Below are positions 1 to 7,618 of a DNA stretch of 22,752 nt, in pieces. This DNA comes from Candidatus Methanoperedens sp. (lineage in GTDB: Archaea > Halobacteriota > Methanosarcinia > Methanosarcinales > Methanoperedenaceae). Numbering within the stretch: position 1 is the stretch's first letter; the number at the start of each line of letters is the position of its first letter. Below the pieces are notes generated by a model, which was given only the letters and a program-made list of their open reading frames with translations, had not been told where the DNA came from and did not search any database. The stretch lies in NCBI GenBank assembly GCA_023249275.1, contig JAHFCV010000016.1, forward strand, positions 1 through 22,752. The letters are read 5' to 3'. Both the position numbers and the translations under genes were made by a program.

Positions 1-1035
1 CATTCAGTGCACCTTCACTGCAACAATCTTGGGAAACCGGGTAATTACAAGACCACGCTTGCGAGCATGGAGCTTGCAAAACAGGTAAAACCGAGCAAGG
101 ACAGGCAGGTTCTGCACGTTACACATGTCACTTTCAATTGCTGGGGGGGTACAAACTGGGGCGACTTTGAATCCAAAGCCGATGAAATCGCAAATTACCT
201 GAACAACAGCGAGAATGTTACAACGGATATGGGGCAGCTTATCTTCGGAAGCGCCACCACAATGACAGCCGATGGTCCTGTCCAGTATGCAAACGCGAAA
301 TTATTGCATGCAAAATGGGCTAACGGCGATGTCGAGCTTGAAGATGCATCAGGCGTAGTGCCCATATTCTATGCAAAACAGGTCTCAATCCACGCCATAA
401 TGTGGGCAATGGGACTTGAACTGGCACTGCTCACCAAAGACCCGTATAAGGTCTTGCTGACAACCGACCACCCCAACGGCGGTCCGTTCGTTAATTATCC
501 CGAAGTCATCGCACTTCTTATGAGCAATAAGAAGCGCCAGGAAGAGATTAAAACGCTTCATGAGGCTGTGCATAAAAGGACAAAGATTCCGGGAATTGAG
601 CGCGAGCTTGACTTTAATGACATAGCGATAATGACAAGAGCAGGACATGCTAAAGTGCTTGGGCTTCTTGATACCAAAGGTCATCTTGGAGTTGGCGCGG
701 ATGCCGATATCGCCATCTACGATATCAAACCAGACCAGATAGACCCGTCTGTGGAACATGCAAAGATAAAGAGCGCATTCCAATCAGCAGCTTACACGAT
801 AAAAGGCGGCGAGGTAGTCGTAAAAGACGGACAGATAACAGCCACGCCTATGGGCAGGACATACTGGGTTAATGCCTCCGTACCGGATGAGCATACCGAA
901 ATTATGATGAAGGATATACGTATGAAATTCAAGAACTATTATTCCATAAATCTTGCGAACTATATGGTACAGGATGAGTATGTGACGCACCCCAAAGTTA
1001 TCAGGGCTGGAGCAATCCCGGTGGAGGTGAGCTAA
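1..1035 (+). CDS. fwdA: Formylmethanofuran dehydrogenase subunit A (5'-truncated by window edge)
   Basis: The reading frame is open from base 1, so this is the C-terminal ~344 residues of a protein usually near 570 aa. FwdA is the amidohydrolase-type subunit that hydrolyses or forms formylmethanofuran in the CO2-fixing/formyl-oxidising complex of the methanogenic C1 pathway. Visible family marks are the opening HLHCNNLG stretch, the FNCWGG segment, and TTDHPNGGPF near residue 156, whose Asp probably corresponds to the amidohydrolase metal-ligand Asp. The TAA stop is directly followed by the fwdC ATG, and the last codons carry the fwdC ribosome binding site (GGAGGTGA, 1023-1030), so the two genes are translationally coupled. 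Whether this is a molybdenum (Fmd) or tungsten (Fwd) isoform cannot be told from this subunit. Family identity is very secure. Confidence 0.96.
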   Translation, partial: HSVHLHCNNLGKPGNYKTTLASMELAKQVKPSKDRQVLHVTHVTFNCWGGTNWGDFESKADEIANYLNNSENVTTDMGQLIFGSATTMTADGPVQYANAKLLHAKWANGDVELEDASGVVPIFYAKQVSIHAIMWAMGLELALLTKDPYKVLLTTDHPNGGPFVNYPEVIALLMSNKKRQEEIKTLHEAVHKRTKIPGIERELDFNDIAIMTRAGHAKVLGLLDTKGHLGVGADADIAIYDIKPDQIDPSVEHAKIKSAFQSAAYTIKGGEVVVKDGQITATPMGRTYWVNASVPDEHTEIMMKDIRMKFKNYYSINLANYMVQDEYVTHPKVIRAGAIPVEVS

Positions 1036-1794
1036 ATGCAAACCGTTACACTAAAACCCATAAAGGAAATAAAGATTTCAGTAGAGGCGGAAAACATCTC
1101 GCCAGATAAATTCGCCGGAAAAACAGAAAAAGACATACAATCTCTTGAAGCCTGGATGGGAAACCAGAAGACCGCGCTCGGAGAGCTTTTCTCGGTAAAG
1201 GTTGAAGGTTCAGGCTCTGCGGCTGACACCAAAATCATCATGGACGGCAATTTTTCCCGAATAAAGAGAATCGGGGAGGGAATGACAGCCGGTCTAATCA
1301 TGATTAAAGGCAATGTGGATATGCATCTTGGCGCCAAAATGAGCGGCGGTAAAATATCAGTAACGGGAAATGTGGACTCCTGGGCTGGCAGGGAGATGAA
1401 AGGCGGGGAGCTTATAATAGAAGGAAATGCGGGTTATTATCTCGGCTCAGGATACCGCGGGGAAACCTGCGGCATGCGCGGCGGCAAGATTACCGTTCTT
1501 GGCAGTGCCCTTGACTTTTTGGGTGAACACATGTGCGGCGGTGAGATTATCGTTAAGGGTAACGCTGGAATTCTTCCCGGGTTAAGCAACAACGGGGGAA
1601 AGATTGTAATTGAAGGCAATACAAGCCGCCCTGGAAGTGAGATGGCAAAAGGCACGATAATAGTCGGGGCTGTCGATGAAATGATGCCGGTATTCAAGCC
1701 TGAGGGCACTGAAGCTGTGGACGGCGTTAATTACAAGAAATATTCCGGTGATGTTATAGTCAATGGAAAAGGGGTGCTGTACGTAAAAGAATGA
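1036..1794 (+). CDS. fwdC: Formylmethanofuran dehydrogenase subunit C
   Basis: The protein has 252 aa, a normal length for FwdC. Residues ~85-220 are a run of glycine-rich coils with a period near 18 residues (for example MSGGKISVTGNV, MKGGELIIEGNA, MCGGEIIVKGNA, NNGGKIVIEGN). This is the right-handed beta-helix fold shared with the C-terminal domain of glutamate synthase. FwdC is a structural subunit of the formylmethanofuran dehydrogenase complex that contacts FwdA and FwdB. The ATG abuts the fwdA stop with a strong Shine-Dalgarno 5 nt away. No fwdD or fwdB follows; instead there is a T-rich terminator, so C is the last gene of this operon and the remaining subunits should lie upstream of the window. 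Confidence 0.95.
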   Translation: MQTVTLKPIKEIKISVEAENISPDKFAGKTEKDIQSLEAWMGNQKTALGELFSVKVEGSGSAADTKIIMDGNFSRIKRIGEGMTAGLIMIKGNVDMHLGAKMSGGKISVTGNVDSWAGREMKGGELIIEGNAGYYLGSGYRGETCGMRGGKITVLGSALDFLGEHMCGGEIIVKGNAGILPGLSNNGGKIVIEGNTSRPGSEMAKGTIIVGAVDEMMPVFKPEGTEAVDGVNYKKYSGDVIVNGKGVLYVKE

Positions 1795-1803
1795 GAAAAT
1801 TTC

Positions 1804-1826
1804 ACTCTTTTTCTTCTTATTTTTTG
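1804..1826 (+). terminator. T-rich archaeal terminator after fwdC
   Basis: Two T-dominated clusters on the sense strand start about 10 nt after the fwdC stop. This is the usual intrinsic terminator form in Euryarchaeota. The next gene then has its own TATA box at 1840-1848, which supports an operon end here. Confidence 0.6.
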
Positions 1827-1839
1827 GTACACCCAAACC

Positions 1840-1882
1840 TTTATTTAAGAATACTAACAAACATATTCGTAATAATACGAAT
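1840..1882 (+). promoter_or_regulatory. Signal peptidase promoter with inverted-repeat operator candidate
   Basis: A TATA-like TTTATTTAA lies at 1840-1848, predicting transcription start near 1870. A perfect inverted repeat ATTCGTA-N4-TACGAAT occupies 1865-1882. It covers the predicted start site and ends two bases before the GTG start codon, a position suited to repressor binding. TATA and repeat are seen directly; the regulatory role is inference. Confidence 0.5.
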
Positions 1883-1884
1883 TA

Positions 1885-2781
1885 GTGGTGATAGAAAACT
1901 ATTATAAGTATCAGAAACAAATAGATTATTCGATAATCATGATAATGATAACTGCAATTGTAACTATGATGGTTACTGCCATAATCTCTACCGTGGCACG
2001 TTACGTTACGTGGCAGCTATCTATTGCAGGGGACCCTCTATACAGATTCGTAATCTGGCATTTGATATTATTTGCAATTGTAGCGGCTGTTTTTTATGAC
2101 AGGAGGCAGGGATTTAAAAAATCTATCGGAATCATAGGATATATTGTTGAAAGGTTCCAGAGAACCAGTCGTACCGATAAGGTAAACGCAACTATGTACA
2201 TGTACAGGGAGCACGCCAAAAAATTCCGACTCAGGACAGTATTATTGCCGATTGCATTAACCATATTCGTGGCATATCTCCTGTCGGCGCAGTTGTTCTT
2301 TTTTGCCATTGTCACTTCGGGCTCGATGGAACCGACATTCAAAAAAGGCGATCTTGTATTTATGCAGGACGTCCTGGTAAAACCAAAGACCGGGGATATT
2401 ATCATATTTACAGACCCACAGGGAATTACTGTCGGGAATAGACCTGTTACTGTCACCCACAGGATAACGGATATTGCCGGGGATATTATCCGGACAAAAG
2501 GCGATAACAATCCTGCTCCGGATTCGTGGAGAATCAACAAAAAAACCATACTCGGTAAAGCTCTTATTTTAAACGATAAACCTGTTGTGTTAAAAGATGT
2601 AGGAAAATATTTCTTACTGGATTTCAGGACAACCGAATATAATGAAGAATTCCTTGCAATTGCAAAGACAATCCAGAACATGAGAGCTATGGGTATTATG
2701 ATATTCTTTGTTTGCCTTGTATTGTACCTGTTCCTGTCAATAAAGGAGGCAAGACCCTCACGTCTTTATAAAGGCAGGTGA
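1885..2781 (+). CDS. Signal peptidase I, archaeal/ER (Sec11-like) type, with membrane N-terminal extension
   Basis: The 298-aa protein is a membrane serine protease that removes signal peptides from Sec-exported proteins. The catalytic Ser147 sits in TSGSMEPTF directly after a membrane segment. The general base is a His (His192 in VTHRITD), as in archaeal and ER enzymes rather than the Lys of bacterial LepB. The KGDNN..D box supplies Asp207 and Asp213. Unusually, ~115 residues precede the protease part and contain two extra hydrophobic helices (about 17-43 and 54-70); a further helix lies at 120-143 and one at the C-terminus (269-286). Many archaeal enzymes are shorter. The start is one of two consecutive GTG codons (1885 or 1888). 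The gene lies just upstream of an operon encoding an exported surface protein and a cytochrome, likely substrates or partners. Confidence 0.9.
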   Translation: MVIENYYKYQKQIDYSIIMIMITAIVTMMVTAIISTVARYVTWQLSIAGDPLYRFVIWHLILFAIVAAVFYDRRQGFKKSIGIIGYIVERFQRTSRTDKVNATMYMYREHAKKFRLRTVLLPIALTIFVAYLLSAQLFFFAIVTSGSMEPTFKKGDLVFMQDVLVKPKTGDIIIFTDPQGITVGNRPVTVTHRITDIAGDIIRTKGDNNPAPDSWRINKKTILGKALILNDKPVVLKDVGKYFLLDFRTTEYNEEFLAIAKTIQNMRAMGIMIFFVCLVLYLFLSIKEARPSRLYKGR

Positions 2782-2860
2782 CGTACATGAGGGTAAATTA
2801 TCATAAAATTTTTAAATCAAAAATAGTGGATAAACGATAGACAAAAACAAAATAACAAAC

Positions 2861-2870
2861 TTTTTATAAA
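2861..2870 (+). promoter_or_regulatory. TATA box of the ATPase/surface-protein operon
   Basis: TTTTTATAAA predicts transcription start near 2890, leaving about 25 nt of leader before the TTG start at 2915. The preceding gene ends at 2781 and the 133-nt gap is A/T-rich, so the operon 2915-7539 probably has its own promoter. Confidence 0.5.
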
Positions 2871-2914
2871 TCATGTTGCAAAAGTGCCGTTACTAATAAA
2901 GCGAGAGATAGGAT

Positions 2915-3907
2915 TTGGCGAATCTAGAGAAAATAATTGAAAAATTAATCAGCAAGCCTGAGTCATACAGCCTGCAGAAGGATTCACTTGATACATATAT
3001 TGAACAACATAAAATGTATCTCAATCCGTTTGCGGACAAGATTATTAATGATAAGATGTTCATCAATAAAGATGAAATTGTTGTCGGCAGGATAATGCGT
3101 GCAGCCAGACATAATCAGTCCAGCCTGATGATATTGATAGGTCCTACAGGTTCAGGAAAGAGTGAAAATGCCGATTTTATTGTAAGAAACCTGCCTGAAG
3201 ATTTTATTTTTTGGTATAATCAGGTTTATGGGCAGAGTTCAGTACAGCTTGCAACATCAATAATAGGCGATCTTGACCCCAACTATTTAGCAAAATTATC
3301 CACAGCAGACAGGGAAATGATTCTTGATATCTATGATGACGTACTGAAAGCCATCGTGAAGAACAACAAGAAATTATTCTGTATATTCGACCAGGGAGAG
3401 CATTTCTCAAAAGATGCCTTCGAACTTGTTACCAATTCAACAAATCCATATTTTGCATCAAACAGGGCGTTTACAGGATTGATTCTGGCAGTACCGCGTT
3501 TTGAGAAGAAGATCGAGGAATGGGCTGAAACCCTTGACACCATGTTGAGAAGAACCCTTATACGCGAATATACCCGACCTTTTACCCTTTCGCAGCGCCT
3601 GGAATATATCATACGGGCTCTGGTCTCAAGTAAGAAAAAAAGTTACATAGAAGTAATGAAAAAACATGATTTTGACCCATTCGATGAAGAAGCTATTCTA
3701 TATTTAATTGAAAAGAGTGACGGGCATCCAAGTACTCTCAATAACCTGTGTTACATTTCAATGGAATTGGCTTCTGCAATTTCACCTGACGCCATTATAA
3801 CAGAATCTATTGTTGAAGAATCGTGGAAAAAATTCCCTAATAAAAGGCTTCACCAGGAAGCCATAAAATGGTATAAAGAAAAAGGTCTATACCAGAAGCA
3901 AGACTAA
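2915..3907 (+). CDS. AAA-type P-loop ATPase (ORC/ExeA-like), first gene of an envelope operon
   Basis: The 330-aa soluble protein has a Walker A GPTGSGKS at residues 76-83 and a Walker B-like LFCIFDQGEHF at 154-164 with Asp159. A sensor/Arg region RRTLIREYTRPF follows at 212-223, then a C-terminal helical lid with SDGHPSTLNNLCY at 268-280. The layout resembles AAA ATPases of the ORC1/CDC6-ExeA type, which move or assemble partner proteins or DNA. The start is TTG at 2915: an in-frame TAG lies two codons upstream and the next ATG is residue 34. The ribosome binding site is weak (GATAGGAT). The next gene, 19 nt downstream, encodes a polytopic membrane protein, so I infer that the ATPase acts at the membrane rather than in replication. 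The exact function is unknown. Confidence 0.75.
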   Translation: MANLEKIIEKLISKPESYSLQKDSLDTYIEQHKMYLNPFADKIINDKMFINKDEIVVGRIMRAARHNQSSLMILIGPTGSGKSENADFIVRNLPEDFIFWYNQVYGQSSVQLATSIIGDLDPNYLAKLSTADREMILDIYDDVLKAIVKNNKKLFCIFDQGEHFSKDAFELVTNSTNPYFASNRAFTGLILAVPRFEKKIEEWAETLDTMLRRTLIREYTRPFTLSQRLEYIIRALVSSKKKSYIEVMKKHDFDPFDEEAILYLIEKSDGHPSTLNNLCYISMELASAISPDAIITESIVEESWKKFPNKRLHQEAIKWYKEKGLYQKQD

Positions 3908-3926
3908 TATGGTACAAAAATAATTT

Positions 3927-5189
3927 ATGGTACCAATGGAAAAAGATACTGCACGCTATAGAAGCAAAAGAATCGATATCGATTCCTTATTAACACAAGA
4001 AGAAGCGTATGTCAGTAAAAAACTTGATCTGGATAATCTGTTAGGCACGCATGGTACTGTAAGAACGCCTGTATCCCAACCGGTTCGGAAGGAGAAAGAG
4101 GTAAGGCATCTTTCACCCGGGGAATATATCGTTGTAATAAGCATGATTCTTACTTCTTTATACTTGTTGGTTACATCTTTTTTCCCTCTTGTCTATAATA
4201 TTGCCACATCGTTTGAGCCTGTCAATTTCTTAATGAATTTATTCTATTTTATCCTGGGCATCGGAAGTCTTGCAGGCGCTTTTTTAGTGCTTAAGAAAGA
4301 GACACATCTTGAACATATAGCAGACGATACATTTGATGAAGTGGTTTATAAACGCCTTGAGCCAGTGCTGCGGGATGTTGCAGATGTCCAGGTGGGATTG
4401 ACAGATGTTCATACGCAACTGGAAATGATGAATCTCAATATAGAAAAAATCGGTCATGCCAGGGAACAGCCCGTTTCCACGGCAGCCGCAGTGCCTGCCC
4501 AGTCGTCCATGTATATTAAATATGTTGTATTAATCAATATCACGCTGGCTACATTTTTATTTATGTTACAGTATCCGCTGGAATACATACCCTATGCGGT
4601 CACCGTCGTTTATATAATATGGTGGGTGGTCATAACCCAGGAATTCAAGTTGTGGAATGTGGAATCCGTATGGATGTGGGTATTCGTTCCGATTCTTATA
4701 CTTCCGGTATATACTATCATAATGAATGCCTATCTGCGTGATTACCAGATGTTTGGCTCGCTGTTTATAGGGCTGTGTTTTTATGTTATAACTTATTATT
4801 CGTGGTGTTCCAATATGGTGCGGGGAGTACTTCCTTTTGATCTTCACATTGCATTGGCGGAATTTAAAAAGAAAATGAAAGAAAAACCCCCGGAAGAGAA
4901 ACCAAAAACCACAGCCTCGATGCCCCGTATTGAACTGAAAATGCCTTTTAAGTTAAGTCTATACCAGATTGGAATATCAATGGTAACCGGGTCGATTATT
5001 TTATTCGCTTCAGCCTGGTTTGGTTTTTCTATCCAGAATGGTTTGATACCTAATGTAACATGGAAAGCATTAGGATTAGAACAGTTCATGTGGAAACCTT
5101 TGTATTCGTATGCATTAACTTTCTTTGGTATGATTTTGCTGGGAGTAGGGTACAGTATGGTACTGAAATCCCGGAGGAGCGACTATTGA
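3927..5189 (+). CDS. Polytopic membrane protein (about 8 TM), unknown function
   Basis: No family is recognised. The 420-aa protein has a ~60-residue charged cytoplasmic-looking N-terminus and hydrophobic helices at about 66-90, 100-122, 197-215, 220-238, 250-266, 276-292, 345-365 and 393-412. A charged stretch (~123-182) separates helices 2 and 3, and a Lys/Pro-rich loop (~312-335) separates 6 and 7. The N-terminus holds two copies of a short motif, KRIDIDSLL (15-23) and KKLDLDNLL (31-39), a possible docking site for the neighbouring ATPase. The ATG at 3927 is chosen, with ATG 3936 as alternative; neither has a clear Shine-Dalgarno. It lies between the ATPase and the surface protein and its stop overlaps the next start, so it is probably the membrane platform of the same system. 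Confidence 0.7.
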   Translation: MVPMEKDTARYRSKRIDIDSLLTQEEAYVSKKLDLDNLLGTHGTVRTPVSQPVRKEKEVRHLSPGEYIVVISMILTSLYLLVTSFFPLVYNIATSFEPVNFLMNLFYFILGIGSLAGAFLVLKKETHLEHIADDTFDEVVYKRLEPVLRDVADVQVGLTDVHTQLEMMNLNIEKIGHAREQPVSTAAAVPAQSSMYIKYVVLINITLATFLFMLQYPLEYIPYAVTVVYIIWWVVITQEFKLWNVESVWMWVFVPILILPVYTIIMNAYLRDYQMFGSLFIGLCFYVITYYSWCSNMVRGVLPFDLHIALAEFKKKMKEKPPEEKPKTTASMPRIELKMPFKLSLYQIGISMVTGSIILFASAWFGFSIQNGLIPNVTWKALGLEQFMWKPLYSYALTFFGMILLGVGYSMVLKSRRSDY

Positions 5190-6928
5190 AAAAGCTCTTA
5201 TTCCTCTTTATTTTTCTTGTGTTATTGCCTGTAATCTCGTCGGCAGAGACAATAAATGGGCATACGGTCGAAGGATGGGAGGGCGCCACAGACTATACCC
5301 TGAGCTGGACTAATCCTTCGGTCAGTAAAGGGGGGTATGTTATAAAGGTCATTGATTTTAACTGGAAGGGGGATGTTGCAGTCTCCGTAACCAGGGAAGG
5401 AGAGACTAAGAGCGGAATATTATCCCAGGGCGAAAATATGATCTTTGATTTTACTAAAAACACTACGTTTTTTCAGGGGGTGAGAATTTACGCAAACACA
5501 GTTTCAAATTTTTCCTTGCCTACAAACATAGGTACATATCCATGCTGCCCTGCCGCAGAACTAACAGTTGAAGTATCAAGTGAAATCGCTCAAAAAAAGC
5601 CAGTGTTAGAGCTGGTTCTATCACCCAACTGGGATGGGAGGGCTGGAGTTGCATCTACCATTAATATTGAAATCAGGAATACAGGCGATGCAGATTTTTA
5701 CGAGGGAAATATTACAATAAATATAAGCGGTTTGAAAATTGCTGACGAGAGGGAATTATCGAATTATGCATTAACATATAATCCATCCAGAGAGGTAGTA
5801 ACGCGAGGATGGTCAACTCCGCTGTTAGCGAATAATTCATATTACGTTAATCTATCTATAAAACCTCCTGCCCCACAGGATCCAAATAAAACAAAATTCA
5901 CAATTAAAGTAGAGAGTTATTTCAAAGATTTTAATGGAAAAGTCTATCCTGCTGCTGCATCTGCAACCGTTTCGGTTAACCCTACCGTGGAACTTACCAA
6001 GAAAATTATCCCTTCAACAATTTTAGGTGAAAAACAGTATGGTGAGGGTGAGATTGATGTCGGTTTTCTTTCGAAAGTATTTGGTCTTGGTAAAGTTACT
6101 GTTGTAAATATATATGTTAAAAATCGCCAGAGTTATCCTGTAAAATCAGTGATTCTCAATGAAACAATAATGGACGGCTTTAGATTAATTAATTATACCC
6201 TACCTACACCAGGTTTCAGATTAATAGATAATAACACTAAATTACAGTGGGTTTTTGATATTAACGCAAACGAAACAAAAGAATTCAGATACGAGATGGC
6301 GGCGCAAAGAACAGGGACTTTTACCGCTCCTGCATCGGTTGCAACATGGAATGAATGGGGGGGCGCGAAGACGGCATCTTCAGACCAGCCCGCAACCAGA
6401 GTGTATGGTGTTTTTGTGGTTGTGTCCAAAAGAACAGACCAGACCAGAATAAAGTTAGGCGAGCGACTTAATGTAACCTTGAATCTGGAAAATATTGGCG
6501 ATTTTCCTGCCGGATTAAACGTGACTGATATTCTCCCAAAAAATACAACTTTCATCTCTGGAGAAACATCGTATAGTGGTTTTTTATACCCCAAGCAATC
6601 GGTTGTATTAAGGTATAATTTATCTGCCGATTATCCCGGAGAATCAGGATTCCCATCTCCCCGGATTACTTTTTGGAAAAAGGACTACGAAGGAGCATAT
6701 GGTTACATACCTGCGAGTAATATTACGGTCTTTGAACCTTCTGAAACATTACCAGATGTTACAGCTATCAGTCAGATTATAACACCAACTCCTTCACAAA
6801 CGCCGCTCCCTAAAAGCTTGCTTGATATTATAGGCGAAAAAGCGCCGTGGCTTGAGGGCGCTATTCCGATAATAATGCTATTTGTTGCGATTATTTTAAT
6901 GCTGCTGCTGCATGTAATCAACAGGTGA
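5186..6928 (+). CDS. Secreted, membrane-anchored surface protein with DUF11/CARDB-like beta domains
   Basis: I place the start at TTG 5186, which overlaps the previous stop and has GGAGGAG (5173-5179) 6 nt upstream. This gives a 580-aa protein beginning MKKLLFLFIFLVLLPVISSA, a clean signal peptide probably cut near residue 20. A farther-upstream in-frame ATG (5060) would bury the signal peptide. The ectodomain begins with an S-layer-like segment (~25-130). A CARDB-like beta-sandwich follows (~138-265), then two DUF11-like units (~303-415 and ~418-518) with the typical LENIGDFPAGLNVTDILP pattern. A TPTPSQTPLP linker leads to a C-terminal transmembrane helix (558-577) with a short basic tail. 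More than a dozen N-X-S/T sequons suggest N-glycosylation. A Cys-Cys pair lies at 120-121. A surface-scaffold role is inferred. Confidence 0.8.
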   Translation: MKKLLFLFIFLVLLPVISSAETINGHTVEGWEGATDYTLSWTNPSVSKGGYVIKVIDFNWKGDVAVSVTREGETKSGILSQGENMIFDFTKNTTFFQGVRIYANTVSNFSLPTNIGTYPCCPAAELTVEVSSEIAQKKPVLELVLSPNWDGRAGVASTINIEIRNTGDADFYEGNITINISGLKIADERELSNYALTYNPSREVVTRGWSTPLLANNSYYVNLSIKPPAPQDPNKTKFTIKVESYFKDFNGKVYPAAASATVSVNPTVELTKKIIPSTILGEKQYGEGEIDVGFLSKVFGLGKVTVVNIYVKNRQSYPVKSVILNETIMDGFRLINYTLPTPGFRLIDNNTKLQWVFDINANETKEFRYEMAAQRTGTFTAPASVATWNEWGGAKTASSDQPATRVYGVFVVVSKRTDQTRIKLGERLNVTLNLENIGDFPAGLNVTDILPKNTTFISGETSYSGFLYPKQSVVLRYNLSADYPGESGFPSPRITFWKKDYEGAYGYIPASNITVFEPSETLPDVTAISQIITPTPSQTPLPKSLLDIIGEKAPWLEGAIPIIMLFVAIILMLLLHVINR

Positions 6929-7539
6929 CAATGAAAGCTGAAACTGTTATCGGTTTAATTGTTTTAGTGGTAATCGGTCTTTCGGTTGGTATATTTTTCT
7001 CCATTTATTCACATGACAAAAATCCCATTAATGAAGACTCTGCCCCGCCTGAAAAAGAGACGCCCATAAAAGATATACAAACCTCGGATTTTACCAGGCT
7101 GGTTTCAATGGGACAGAACATATGTGAAGGATGCCATCTTTCAGGAAAGAAGTTCATTCCCCAGGCATATGAGGTAAAGCAGCATGTGGAAGGGGGGGCT
7201 TATTGTCTTAAATGCCATACCATCGACCATGATAAACATCCCATGAGCCCGATAAATAAAAATGTAACCTGTGAACGGTGCCATGGCTCATTAGCGCCGC
7301 AGATTCCTGTATTCCGTAACGGTACTATAGCCTGCGCAGAGTGCCACGATTTCCCTGACCCGTTAAAACCGAGTAATGGCAATCTTATAGTAATACACCG
7401 CCCGAGAAATGTGGATTGCACACGATGCCATATCGACTCATCCGGGTCATGCCTGAAGTGCCATGATGAACTCAAGAGCGATAAAAAATGGGATAAAAGA
7501 CTCACTCATTTCAATACTATCTTGAAGACGGTTCAGTAA
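6925..7539 (+). CDS. Membrane-anchored hexaheme c-type cytochrome
   Basis: The 204-aa protein has one N-terminal hydrophobic anchor (~9-28) and then six CXXCH heme-attachment motifs: CEGCH 67-71, CLKCH 94-98, CERCH 116-120, CAECH 137-141, CTRCH 165-169 and CLKCH 176-180. Exactly six further histidines (30, 87, 102, 105, 158, 195) could act as distal ligands, which fits bis-His low-potential hemes. The protein would face the pseudoperiplasm and carry electrons. The GTG start at 6925 overlaps the previous TGA by 4 nt; ATG 6931 is the alternative. Co-transcription with a surface protein suggests electron transfer at or through the envelope, as in cytochrome-rich Methanosarcinales and ANME archaea. 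The partner is unknown. Confidence 0.9.
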   Translation: MTMKAETVIGLIVLVVIGLSVGIFFSIYSHDKNPINEDSAPPEKETPIKDIQTSDFTRLVSMGQNICEGCHLSGKKFIPQAYEVKQHVEGGAYCLKCHTIDHDKHPMSPINKNVTCERCHGSLAPQIPVFRNGTIACAECHDFPDPLKPSNGNLIVIHRPRNVDCTRCHIDSSGSCLKCHDELKSDKKWDKRLTHFNTILKTVQ

Positions 7540-7548
7540 CCATAAAAC

Positions 7549-7594
7549 TTATATGTAATGAACATAATTGTACACTATTGTACTAAAATGTACA
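7549..7594 (+). promoter_or_regulatory. trp promoter with three TGTAC boxes (TRP-box-like operator)
   Basis: TATA-like TTATATG lies at 7549-7555, so transcription should start near 7575-7580. TGTACA at 7569-7574, TGTACT at 7579-7584 and TGTACA at 7589-7594 are spaced exactly 10 bp apart on one helical face over that site. The known TRP box bound by the tryptophan-sensing repressor TrpY of Methanothermobacter has consensus TGTACA. I infer that a TrpY-like protein represses this operon when tryptophan is plentiful. Confidence 0.7.
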
Positions 7595-7618
7595 ATAAAA
7601 CATAATCAGGATTTGTCT

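Noticed and set aside
2195..2206. Two adjacent TGTACA hexamers
   Set aside because: They lie inside the signal peptidase coding region (encoding Met-Tyr repeats), away from any promoter, and lack the 10-bp spacing of the trp boxes.
5060..5185. Upstream in-frame ATG for the surface protein
   Set aside because: It would overlap the membrane-protein gene by 130 nt and place 42 residues before a textbook signal peptide; the TTG at 5186 has the ribosome binding site.
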